Notes: a model not told the origin generated them from the sequence alone. DNA of 8,535 nucleotides from an uncultured Burkholderiaceae bacterium (GCA_938022295.1 CALIDR010000007.1:1-8535), one strand, 5' to 3'; positions 1 to 6,336 are shown, counted from the first letter of the stretch. A program made the numbers and translations.

Positions 1-1696
1 TGACTTCTACAACCAGCGCTACAGCAAGCTGAACCAGATCAACAAGGACAACGTCGGCAAGCTGCAGGTCGCGTGGACGTTCTCCACCGGCGTGCTGCGC
101 GGCCACGAAGGCTCGCCGCTGGTCGTCGACGGCACGATGTACATCCACACGCCGTTCCCGAACAACGTGTTCGCGATCGACCTCGACACGCAGAAGATCA
201 AGTGGAAATACTCGCCGAAGCAGGACCCGGCGGTGATCCCGCAGATGTGCTGCGACACCGTCTACCGCGGCCTGGCCTATGCCGAGGGCAAGATCTTCCT
301 GCAGCAGGCCGACTCGAACCTCGTGGCGCTGAACGCCGCCGACGGCAAGGTCGTGTGGTCGGTGAAGAACGGCGACCCCAAGCTCGGCGCCGTCAACACC
401 AACGCGCCGCACGTGTTCGGCAACAAGGTCATCACCGGCATCTCCGGCGGCGAGTGGGGCGTGCGCGGGTTCCTCGCGGCGTACGACATCAACACCGGCC
501 GCCAGGCCTGGAAGGCGTACAGCACGGGGCCGGACAACGAGATGCTGTTCGACCCACAGAAGACGATGACCTGGACCGACGGCAAGATGGCGCCGGTGGG
601 CAAGGACTCGTCGCTGAAGACGTGGCAGGGCGACCAGTGGAAGATCGGCGGCGGCACGACCTGGGGCTGGTTCAGCTACGACAAGGCGGCCAACCTGGTG
701 TACTACGGCACCGGCAACCCGTCGACCTGGAACCCGTCGCAGCGCCCGGGTGACAACAAGTGGTCGATGAGCATCATCGCGCGCGACCTCGACACCGGCG
801 TGGCCAAGTGGGCGTACCAGATGACGCCGCACGACGAGTGGGACTACGACGGGATCAACGAGATGATCCTCGCCGACATCCCGGTCAAGGGCCGCGAGCG
901 CAAGGCGCTGGTCCACTTCGACCGCAACGGCTTCGCCTACACGCTCGACCGCATCACGGGCGAGCTGCTGGTGGCCGAGAAGTACGACCCGAAGGTCAAC
1001 TGGGCGACGCACGTCGACATGAAGACGGGCCGTCCGAAGGTCGACCCGAAGTTCGCGACGTCGAAGTTCACCAACCCGCAGCACGGCCCGGACGTCAACG
1101 TCAAGGGCATCTGCCCGGCCGCGCTCGGCACGAAGGACCAGCAGCCGGCGTCGTTCGACCCGAACACCAAGCTCTTCTACGTGCCCACGAACCACGTGTG
1201 CATGGACTACGAGCCGTTCCAGGTCGAGTACACGGCGGGCCAGCCGTACGTCGGCGCGACGCTGTCGATGTACCCGGCGCCGGGCAGCCACGGCGGCATG
1301 GGCAACTTCATCACCTGGGACGCCGGCACGGGCAAGATCGTCCAGTCCAAGCCGGAGAAGTTCTCGGTGTGGAGCGGCTCGCTGAACACCGCCGGCGGGA
1401 TCTCCTGCTACGGCACGCTCGAAGGCTTCTTCAAGTGCGTCGACGCGAAGGACATCACCAAGGAGCTGTACAAGTTCAAGACGCCGTCGGGCATCATCGG
1501 CAACGTGTTCACGTACGAGCACAAGGGCAAGCAGTACATCGGCGTGTTCTCGGGCATCGGCGGCTGGGCCGGCATCGGCATGGCGGCAGGCCTGGAGAAG
1601 GACACCGACGGCCTGGGCGCGGTGGGCGGGTATCGTGAGCTGAGCCAGTACACCGACCTCGGCGGCTCGCTGACGGTGTTCGCACTGCCGAACTGA
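1..1696 (+). CDS. xoxF: Lanthanide-type PQQ methanol dehydrogenase XoxF, 5' partial
   Basis: Periplasmic quinoprotein that oxidises methanol (often also formaldehyde) with PQQ and a lanthanide, passing electrons to a cytochrome c. The frame is open from base 2, giving 564 visible residues and a TGA at 1694-1696. The family is about 600 residues, so the signal peptide and roughly 20 mature residues lie off the window. Visible-residue landmarks are: vicinal Cys83-Cys84 (the disulfide ring stacked on PQQ); Glu151 in GGEWGVRG and Asn239 in GTGNP (metal ligands in the family); and WDYDGINE with catalytic Asp281 and Asp283. The Asp two residues after the catalytic one is the extra lanthanide ligand that separates XoxF from calcium MxaF, which has Ala there. 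Repeated beta-propeller Trp-docking segments run throughout. A GTG at 92 is internal, because homology-like sequence continues upstream of it. The next gene is xoxG, after a hairpin-rich spacer. The identification is firm; the XoxF clade is not determined. Confidence 0.96.
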   Translation, partial: DFYNQRYSKLNQINKDNVGKLQVAWTFSTGVLRGHEGSPLVVDGTMYIHTPFPNNVFAIDLDTQKIKWKYSPKQDPAVIPQMCCDTVYRGLAYAEGKIFLQQADSNLVALNAADGKVVWSVKNGDPKLGAVNTNAPHVFGNKVITGISGGEWGVRGFLAAYDINTGRQAWKAYSTGPDNEMLFDPQKTMTWTDGKMAPVGKDSSLKTWQGDQWKIGGGTTWGWFSYDKAANLVYYGTGNPSTWNPSQRPGDNKWSMSIIARDLDTGVAKWAYQMTPHDEWDYDGINEMILADIPVKGRERKALVHFDRNGFAYTLDRITGELLVAEKYDPKVNWATHVDMKTGRPKVDPKFATSKFTNPQHGPDVNVKGICPAALGTKDQQPASFDPNTKLFYVPTNHVCMDYEPFQVEYTAGQPYVGATLSMYPAPGSHGGMGNFITWDAGTGKIVQSKPEKFSVWSGSLNTAGGISCYGTLEGFFKCVDAKDITKELYKFKTPSGIIGNVFTYEHKGKQYIGVFSGIGGWAGIGMAAGLEKDTDGLGAVGGYRELSQYTDLGGSLTVFALPN

Positions 1697-1719
1697 GCCC
1701 TGCGGCTCGATCGAAGAAA

Positions 1720-1743
1720 CCCCGGCCGCCCGAGCGGCCGGGG
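1720..1743 (+). terminator. Perfect 10-bp GC hairpin after xoxF
   Basis: Inverted repeat with arms CCCCGGCCGC (1720-1729) and GCGGCCGGGG (1734-1743) around a four-base CCGA loop, 24 bases after the xoxF stop. No T run follows on the plus strand. The GAAGAAA before it would act as a U-rich tail only for minus-strand transcripts. It may therefore work as an mRNA 3'-end stabiliser or RNase barrier for xoxF rather than as a classical terminator. Confidence 0.6.
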
Positions 1744-1759
1744 ACATCCATCCGAAGGA

Positions 1760-1800
1760 GGGGACGGCGCGCCGCGGGCGGTGCCGTCCCCGTCTGTTTC
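1760..1800 (+). terminator. Second hairpin with weak U-rich tail, between xoxF and xoxG
   Basis: The arms are 1760-1770 and 1781-1791, an 11-bp stem including one G:U pair, with core GGGGACGGC pairing to GCCGTCCCC. The loop is 10 bases. The stem is followed by GTCTGTTTC, a modest T-rich tail in this GC-rich setting. It ends 21 bases before the xoxG start. It is a plausible leaky intrinsic terminator that would lower transcription of the downstream genes relative to xoxF. The 5' arm also covers part of a purine-rich AAGGAGGGG at 1755-1763. Confidence 0.5.
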
Positions 1801-1812
1801 CCGGTCTCACCG

Positions 1813-2226
1813 ATGATCATGATTCGCAGTCCTCTCCTTGCCGCTTCGCTCGCCTGCGTGCTCGCCGCGGCGGCGTTGCCTGTCGCCTCGGCGCAGGAAG
1901 TCAAGACCGACCTCTACACCGTCGTCGACGGCAACAAGGTCGACCCGAAGACGCTCGCCGGCTTCCGGGCCTGGCGCCAGGCCAACTGCGCCGCCTGCCA
2001 CGGCGCCAACCAGGAGGGGCTCGCGGGCCCGTCGCTGATCGAGAGCATGAAGAGACTGACGCGCGAGCAGTTCAACCAGGTCGTGCTCGAAGGCCGTGTC
2101 GAGCGCGGCATGCCCCCGCACAAGCAGGCGCCGATCGTGGTCGACAACCTCGACGCGATCTACGCCTACCTGAAGGGACGCTCCGACGGCGCGATCAAGA
2201 CGTCGCGCGTCACCGCGATCGAGTGA
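1813..2226 (+). CDS. xoxG: Periplasmic cytochrome c, XoxG-type electron acceptor
   Basis: Class I c-type cytochrome of 137 residues, placed directly after xoxF and therefore the likely electron acceptor for lanthanide methanol dehydrogenase. Residues 1-27 form a signal peptide (hydrophobic run ending VASA before QEV). The single haem site is Cys59-Ala-Ala-Cys62-His63. The probable axial Met is Met100 in RGMPPHK, about 37 residues later, as in small class I cytochromes. It is somewhat shorter than XoxG proteins I know of (roughly 150-200 residues). Two in-frame ATGs (1813 and 1819) are possible starts. Neither has a good Shine-Dalgarno sequence close by, and the best purine-rich site (1755-1763) is about 50 bases upstream, at the base of a hairpin. 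The gene ends 7 bases before xoxJ. The cytochrome call is firm; XoxG is inferred from context. Confidence 0.9.
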   Translation: MIMIRSPLLAASLACVLAAAALPVASAQEVKTDLYTVVDGNKVDPKTLAGFRAWRQANCAACHGANQEGLAGPSLIESMKRLTREQFNQVVLEGRVERGMPPHKQAPIVVDNLDAIYAYLKGRSDGAIKTSRVTAIE

Positions 2227-2233
2227 GACCGCC

Positions 2234-3127
2234 ATGGCCGCCCTGCCTTCGAACCTTCGCGCCGGCGCGCCCGACGGGCGGCGTGCCTTGCGCCGCCGCC
2301 TGCTCGCCCTCGGCGCCGCCCTCGCCTTCCAAGGCGCATGGGCCGACGACGGCCCGCGGCAGGCGTTCCGCGTCTGCCAGGACCCGAACAACCTGCCGTT
2401 CTCGAACACGCGCGGCGAAGGGCTCGAGAACCGCATCGCCGAGCTGTTCGGCAAGGAGCTCGGCCTGCCGGTCACCTACTACTCGTTCCCGCAGCGCATG
2501 GGCTTCGTGCGCAACACACTGCGCTACAAGGTGCCGGGGCAGGACTACCCGTGCGACATCATCATGGGCGTGCCGGTGGGCTTCGAGCAGGCCGACGTCA
2601 CGAAGCCCTACTACCGCTCGACGTACGCCCTCGTGCTCACGTCGACCAAGGGGCTCGACAAGGTCGACAGCGCCGAGGCGTTCCTGCGCCTCGAGCCGGC
2701 GGTGCTGAAGTCGCTCAAGATCGGCATCTTCGACCGCAGCCCGGCGTCGGCCTGGCTCGACCGCCACGGTCTCGTCGACCAGGGCGTGCCGTACCTGATG
2801 CTCAGCCCCGACCCCGACCAGTACCCGGGCGAGCTGATCGAGCGCGAGCTGGCGGCCGGCAAGATCGACGCCGCGATCGTGTGGGGCCCGATCGCCGGCT
2901 ACTACGCCAGGCGGGCGGGTGCGACCCCGCTGAAGGTCATTCCCCTGAAGTCCGAACCCGGCGTGAAGTTCGACTACGCTATGGCGATGGGGGTGCGCCG
3001 AGGGGAGCCGCAGTGGAAGCAGCAGATCGAGTCGCTGATCGACCGCAAGGGTCCCGAGATCGCGGCGATCCTGCGCGAGTACGGCGTGCCGCTCGTCGAC
3101 GCGCAGGGCAACCCGCTGCCGCAGTGA
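2234..3127 (+). CDS. xoxJ: Periplasmic binding-protein-like accessory XoxJ
   Basis: Protein of 297 residues in the MxaJ/XoxJ family (quinoprotein dehydrogenase-associated putative ABC-type substrate-binding protein). These resemble bacterial solute-binding proteins but occur with methanol dehydrogenases, where they are thought to help activate the enzyme or mediate its contact with the cytochrome. An Arg-rich N-terminus and hydrophobic stretch end at Ala37 (QGAWA before DDG), a signal peptide. Family hallmarks follow: FRVCQDPNNLPFSN with Cys48, FPQRMGFVRNTL, and YPCDIIMGVP with Cys107. Cys48 and Cys107 probably form the family's disulfide. KPYYRSTYALV and AAIVWGPIAGYYA complete the binding-protein fold. 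The ATG lies 7 bases after the xoxG stop and has no strong Shine-Dalgarno site. The last codons overlap the GTG of the protease gene by four bases (GTGA). XoxJ rather than MxaJ is chosen because the neighbour is XoxF and no mxaG/mxaI is present. Confidence 0.92.
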   Translation: MAALPSNLRAGAPDGRRALRRRLLALGAALAFQGAWADDGPRQAFRVCQDPNNLPFSNTRGEGLENRIAELFGKELGLPVTYYSFPQRMGFVRNTLRYKVPGQDYPCDIIMGVPVGFEQADVTKPYYRSTYALVLTSTKGLDKVDSAEAFLRLEPAVLKSLKIGIFDRSPASAWLDRHGLVDQGVPYLMLSPDPDQYPGELIERELAAGKIDAAIVWGPIAGYYARRAGATPLKVIPLKSEPGVKFDYAMAMGVRRGEPQWKQQIESLIDRKGPEIAAILREYGVPLVDAQGNPLPQ

Positions 3128-4155
3128 CGGCTTGGCGACGCGCCGCGCTGGCCGCCGGCGCGGCCGGCGCCTTCGCGACCGGGACCGCGCCGGCGTGGGC
3201 GTTCGACCAGGCCGCGTTCGTGCGCCTGAGCGCAGGCATCACGCAGGCCGAGACGCTACGCGCCAACGGCGAGATCGGGCTCGGCTCGGGGGTCGTCGTG
3301 GCCCCGGGGCGCGTCGTCACCAACTGCCACGTGACGCGCGACGCGCTGTCGATCCAGGTCGCCCGCGGCGGCGACCGCATGGCCGTGCTCGGCCAGGCCG
3401 CCGACGTCGAGCACGACCTGTGCCTGCTCGATGTGCCCGGGCTGCCCAACGCGCCGGTGACGATCGGCGACGCGCGGTCGCTGCGCGTCGGCGACGCGGT
3501 GATGGCGCTCGGCTTCACCGGCGGCTTCGGCCTGCGGCGCAGCGCGGGGCAAGTCGTCGCGCTGCACCCGCTGCACGGCGCGCCGGTGATCCAGAGCAGC
3601 AACCTCTTCAACTCGGGCGCCAGTGGCGGCGGCCTGTTCGACGAGCAGGGCCGGCTGGTCGGCATCCTGACGTTCCGCATGCGCGGCAGCGGCGCGAACT
3701 ACTACTCGGTGCCGGTCGACTGGCTCGCGCCGTCGCTGGCCGGGCAGGCGCGCTTCGCCGCGGTCGCACCGCTGGCGGCCGACGCGCAGCCGTTCTGGCA
3801 GCGCGCGCCCGAGGTGCAGCCGGCGTTCCTGCAGGCCGCGCGGCTGGCCCAGGGCCAGCAGTGGCAGGAGCTGTTCGAACTCGCGTCGCGCTGGACGCGC
3901 GACGCCGCCGCCGACCCGACGTCGTGGTACTCGCTGGGCCTCGCCGCCGAGGCGCTGAACCGCGAGCCCGAGGCGCTGGCGTCGTACGAGCGCGCCGTGA
4001 GCGTCGATCCGCGGCACGCCCAGGGCTGGCTGCGCCTGGGCATGCTCAGCGCCCACCTCGGCTTCGCGCAGCGCGCACGGCAGGCGCTCGCGGCGCTGCA
4101 GCCGCTGAGCGACGACCTCGCGCGCCAGCTCGCCTCGCGGCTCGGCACCCCCTGA
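3124..4155 (+). CDS. Exported trypsin-like serine protease with C-terminal TPR repeats
   Basis: Protein of 343 residues. The GTG start at 3124 overlaps the xoxJ stop (GTGA) and gives a clean signal peptide (WRRAALAAG to PAWA, cleavage near residue 26). The protease domain (about 35-210) resembles family S1C, without a visible PDZ domain. The catalytic triad is His69 in VTNCHV, Asp98 in EHDLCLLDV and Ser167 in NSGASGGGLF, all intact. Residues about 264-330 form TPR-like helices (WYSLGLAAEALNREPEALAS, then WLRLGMLSAHLG), likely a protein-protein interaction module. It acts in the periplasm. Its place directly after xoxJ suggests processing or quality control of dehydrogenase components, but the substrate is unknown. 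The reading frame is open well upstream of 3124, inside xoxJ, but that part is a GC-driven shadow without protein-like composition. The family call is good; the role is inference. Confidence 0.85.
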   Translation: MTAWRRAALAAGAAGAFATGTAPAWAFDQAAFVRLSAGITQAETLRANGEIGLGSGVVVAPGRVVTNCHVTRDALSIQVARGGDRMAVLGQAADVEHDLCLLDVPGLPNAPVTIGDARSLRVGDAVMALGFTGGFGLRRSAGQVVALHPLHGAPVIQSSNLFNSGASGGGLFDEQGRLVGILTFRMRGSGANYYSVPVDWLAPSLAGQARFAAVAPLAADAQPFWQRAPEVQPAFLQAARLAQGQQWQELFELASRWTRDAAADPTSWYSLGLAAEALNREPEALASYERAVSVDPRHAQGWLRLGMLSAHLGFAQRARQALAALQPLSDDLARQLASRLGTP

Positions 4156-4195
4156 CGAGATCCCGACCGCGGCCGACCCGCAACCCCGAGATGCC

Positions 4196-4966
4196 ATGAC
4201 GACGATTCCTCTTCGCACGCCTCTGCGTGCGGCCTCGTCCGCTGCCCGCGCCGCCGCCTGGCTGCCGGCGGCGGCGCTCGCGGCGTCGCTCGCCCTCGCC
4301 GCCGCGCCGGCGCAGGCCCAGACCGGCGGCGCGCAGGACTACTCGGCCGCCGAGCGGCTGCTCTTCATGACCGACCAGCTGCCGGCCCTGAAGCCGCCGC
4401 TGACGCTGAACTACGCCTTCCGCAAGAGCGGCTCGCTCGAGCCCGGATTCGAGGACCGGGTCGCGATCGAGCTGCGCCGCGCCGCCGACGGCTCGTGCTG
4501 CGCGACCAGCGGCCGCTTCCTCACCGGCGAGCACGCCGTGGCCCTGCCCGACATCGAGCAGGCGCGGTCCAACCCGGTGCTGCTGTACTTCCTCGAGCAC
4601 GACGTGCGCGACATGAACCGACTGACGAAGGGCTCGCAGTCGTACTTCCGCAAGCGCATCCGGATGGCGATCTACGAGGGCGCGACGGTGCGCGACGTCG
4701 ACCTCGACTACCAGGGCCGCACCGTCGCCGGCCGGCTGATCGAGATCGAGCCGTACAAGAACGACCCGCTGCGCGAGCGCTTCGCGCGCTACGCCGACAA
4801 GCGCTACGAGTTCTACGTCAGCGACGCCGTGCCCGGCGGCGTGTACGGCATGCGCAGCGTGATGCGCGCACCGGCCGCCGACGCCACGCCGCTCGTCGTC
4901 GAGCAGCTGTTCATCGAAGGCGGCCGGGCTCCGGACGCGCCGCCCGCCAAGGAGACCCCGCGTTGA
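4196..4966 (+). CDS. Exported protein of unknown function with a vicinal Cys-Cys pair
   Basis: Protein of 256 residues that I cannot assign to a named family, although its position in a xox cluster suggests a conserved accessory. Residues 1-41 are a long signal peptide (Ala-rich core, APAQA before QTGG), so it is periplasmic. The mature part looks like an alternating beta-strand protein. LTLNYAFRKSGSL is followed by Cys101-Cys102, the only two cysteines, and then GRFLTGEHAVALP. A well-ordered segment follows: PVLLYFLEHDVRDMNRLT, SYFRKRIRMAIYEGA, then GRLIEIEPYKNDPLRERF and a C-terminal VYGMRSVM. The tail is Pro/Ala-rich. The ATG at 4196 has only a weak GAG upstream (4188-4190). The stop overlaps the TTG start of the next gene by four bases, so the two are probably co-translated. 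A role in dehydrogenase maturation or electron transfer is possible but unproven. Confidence 0.8.
   Translation: MTTIPLRTPLRAASSAARAAAWLPAAALAASLALAAAPAQAQTGGAQDYSAAERLLFMTDQLPALKPPLTLNYAFRKSGSLEPGFEDRVAIELRRAADGSCCATSGRFLTGEHAVALPDIEQARSNPVLLYFLEHDVRDMNRLTKGSQSYFRKRIRMAIYEGATVRDVDLDYQGRTVAGRLIEIEPYKNDPLRERFARYADKRYEFYVSDAVPGGVYGMRSVMRAPAADATPLVVEQLFIEGGRAPDAPPAKETPR
4949..4954 (+). promoter_or_regulatory. Shine-Dalgarno site that fixes a TTG start
   Basis: AAGGAG lies 8 bases before the TTG at 4963, inside the last codons of the preceding gene. It is among the best ribosome-binding sites in the window and the main support for starting the next gene at TTG rather than at a later codon. Confidence 0.75.
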
Positions 4967-5352
4967 CGACCATCCCCCCCCTGCTGCGCGGCGTGCTCGC
5001 CGCGGCCGTGCTCGCCGCCGCCGGCTGCGCGACGACCGACAGCGCCCAGGCCCGCGACGAACACGACTACCCCACCCTCGACCGCGTGCGCTACGTCTTC
5101 GCCTGCATGCGCGACAACCCCGGCCCGCCGGCCTACGAGATGATGGCCAAGTGCTCGTGCGCGATCGACGCGATCGCGAAGGAAGTGCCGCATGACAAGT
5201 TCGAGACGATGGCCACCGCGTTCGACGCCAACACGATCGGCGGCGAGCGCGGCTCGTACATCCGCGACGCGAAGGCGATGCAGGTGGAGGTGCGCGCGTA
5301 CCGCGACCTGCAGGCGCGGGTGAAGAAGGCGTGCTTCATCGGCCCGCCCTGA
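4963..5352 (+). CDS. Small four-cysteine exported or lipoprotein-like protein, unknown function
   Basis: Protein of 129 residues with TTG start at 4963, overlapping the previous stop as TTGA, with AAGGAG 8 bases upstream. The N-terminus is a short hydrophobic leader ending VLAAAGC. Cys22 could be a lipidation site, but the -3 residue is Ala rather than the preferred Leu, so a plain signal peptide is also possible. The mature domain has four more cysteines: Cys48 (YVFACM), Cys64 and Cys66 (KCSCAID, a CxC motif) and Cys124 close to the C-terminus (KKACF). The rest looks helical and charged. The spacing suggests two disulfides or a metal site. I do not recognise a named family. Its location between the Cys-Cys protein and the SoxH-like hydrolase makes it a likely accessory of the XoxF system. 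An eight-C run at 4974-4981 lies in codons 4-7. Confidence 0.78.
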   Translation: MTTIPPLLRGVLAAAVLAAAGCATTDSAQARDEHDYPTLDRVRYVFACMRDNPGPPAYEMMAKCSCAIDAIAKEVPHDKFETMATAFDANTIGGERGSYIRDAKAMQVEVRAYRDLQARVKKACFIGPP

Positions 5353-6281
5353 CGCTGCGCCGCCGGGCCGCCGGCTGGGCGCTCGGCCTGCTCGTACTGG
5401 GCACGGCCGCCGCGCACGCCCAGAGCGCGCTCGCGGTCGACGAGATCGCCCCCGGCGTGTACGTCCACGTCGGCGCCGTCGCCGCATGGGGCCCCGCCAA
5501 CGACGGCGACGTCGCCAACGTCGGCTTCGTCGTCGGCGAGCGGTGCGTGGCCGTCGTCGACACCGGCGGCAGCGCGCGCGTGGGCGAGCGGCTGCGCGCG
5601 GCGATCGCGCGCGTGACGCCGCTGCCGGTGTGCGCCGTCATCAACACCCACGCGCATCCGGACCACCTGCTCGGCAACGCGGCGTTCGCCGGCGCGGCCG
5701 GCGCGCCCGCCTTCGTCGCCCACGCGCGGCTGCCGCAGGCGCTCGCCGAGCGCGAGCGCCACTATCTGAACGCCGTGCAGCGCGACTTCGGCGTGCCCGC
5801 CGGCGCGCTCGTCTACCCGACGCGCACCGTCGACGGCGAGGCCGAGATCGAGCTGGGCAACCGCACGCTCGTGCTGCGCGCGTGGCCCACCGCGCACACC
5901 AACCACGACCTGACGGTCTACGACCGCCGCACGCGCACGCTCTTCACCGGCGACCTGCTGTTCGTGCGCCACATGCCGGTCGTCGACGGCAACCTGCGCG
6001 GCTGGGTCGCGGTGCTCGACGAGCTGCGCCGGCTCGACGTCGCGCGCGTCGTGCCCGGCCACGGCGCGCCCGGCACCGACTTCGCGGCGATGCTCGCGCC
6101 GCAGGCCGCGTACCTGGAGGCGCTGCTGCGCGAGACGCGCGCCGCCGTCAAGGCCGGCGTGCCGATCCAGCGCGCGGTCGACGAGGTCGGGCGCGACATC
6201 GCCAAGCCGTGGGCGCTCGCCGAGCTCTTCCACCGGCGCAACGTCACGGCTGCATACGCCGAGCTGGAGTGGGAAGATTGA
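5331..6281 (+). CDS. Exported SoxH-like metallo-beta-lactamase-fold hydrolase (quinoprotein relay system)
   Basis: Protein of up to 316 residues with a complete binuclear metal site (numbered from GTG 5331): His107-x-His109-x-Asp111-His112 in THAHPDHLLGN, His189 in TAHTNHDL, Asp208 in FTGDLLF and His244 in VPGHG. An N-terminal Arg-rich and hydrophobic segment ends AAAHA before QSA, so it is exported. Next to a SoxYZ-like carrier and a PQQ dehydrogenase this matches the family called 'quinoprotein relay system zinc metallohydrolase', related to SoxH; I cannot say whether type 1 or 2. The substrate is unknown, and a thioester or persulfide on the carrier cysteine is a reasonable guess. The start is uncertain. 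GTG at 5331 overlaps the previous gene by 22 bases. CTG at 5349 would continue the four-base overlap pattern (CTGA) and still give a good signal peptide. Neither has a well-spaced Shine-Dalgarno site. Confidence 0.88.
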   Translation: MLHRPALTLRRRAAGWALGLLVLGTAAAHAQSALAVDEIAPGVYVHVGAVAAWGPANDGDVANVGFVVGERCVAVVDTGGSARVGERLRAAIARVTPLPVCAVINTHAHPDHLLGNAAFAGAAGAPAFVAHARLPQALAERERHYLNAVQRDFGVPAGALVYPTRTVDGEAEIELGNRTLVLRAWPTAHTNHDLTVYDRRTRTLFTGDLLFVRHMPVVDGNLRGWVAVLDELRRLDVARVVPGHGAPGTDFAAMLAPQAAYLEALLRETRAAVKAGVPIQRAVDEVGRDIAKPWALAELFHRRNVTAAYAELEWED

Positions 6282-6313
6282 GCGTCGGCGCGCGACGCCC
6301 GCGACGCCGACGC
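6282..6313 (+). repeat. Inverted repeat between hydrolase and carrier genes
   Basis: The 8-bp arms GCGTCGGC (6282-6289) and GCCGACGC (6306-6313) begin right after the hydrolase stop and enclose 16 bases with further GACGC-type partial repeats. There is no T tract. It could be an mRNA processing or stability hairpin, or chance in GC-rich sequence. Confidence 0.35.
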
Positions 6314-6324
6314 CGCCGCACGAG

Positions 6325-6329
6325 AGGAG
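6325..6329 (+). promoter_or_regulatory. Shine-Dalgarno site of the SoxYZ-like carrier gene
   Basis: AGGAG lies 7 bases before the ATG at 6337. Unlike the preceding genes, this one has its own well-placed ribosome-binding site and is not overlapped by its upstream neighbour, so it can be translated independently. Confidence 0.7.
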
Positions 6330-6336
6330 ACGAACC

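Noticed and set aside
92..94. GTG at 92 as the start of the methanol dehydrogenase
   Set aside because: The frame is open to base 2 and the upstream residues (including KLQVAWTFSTG) are typical XoxF sequence, so the gene is truncated by the window edge.
1697..1812. A sigma70 promoter for xoxG in the spacer
   Set aside because: I could not find a convincing -35/-10 pair; the spacer is dominated by hairpin arms.
2338..3123. Upstream extension of the protease reading frame through xoxJ
   Set aside because: This part is rich in Arg, Ala, Gly and Pro without domains, overlaps the well-supported xoxJ in another frame, and the GTG at 3124 gives a proper signal peptide.
3132..4218. Long open frames on both strands over the protease gene
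   Set aside because: They are low-complexity Arg/Ala/Gly-rich translations caused by high GC; the frame with the catalytic triad and TPR is the real one.
5331..6281. Reading the hydrolase as an antibiotic beta-lactamase or a glyoxalase II
   Set aside because: The metal motif alone is shared by the whole superfamily. The neighbouring SoxYZ-like carrier and XoxF, the export signal and SoxH-like character fit the quinoprotein-associated family better.
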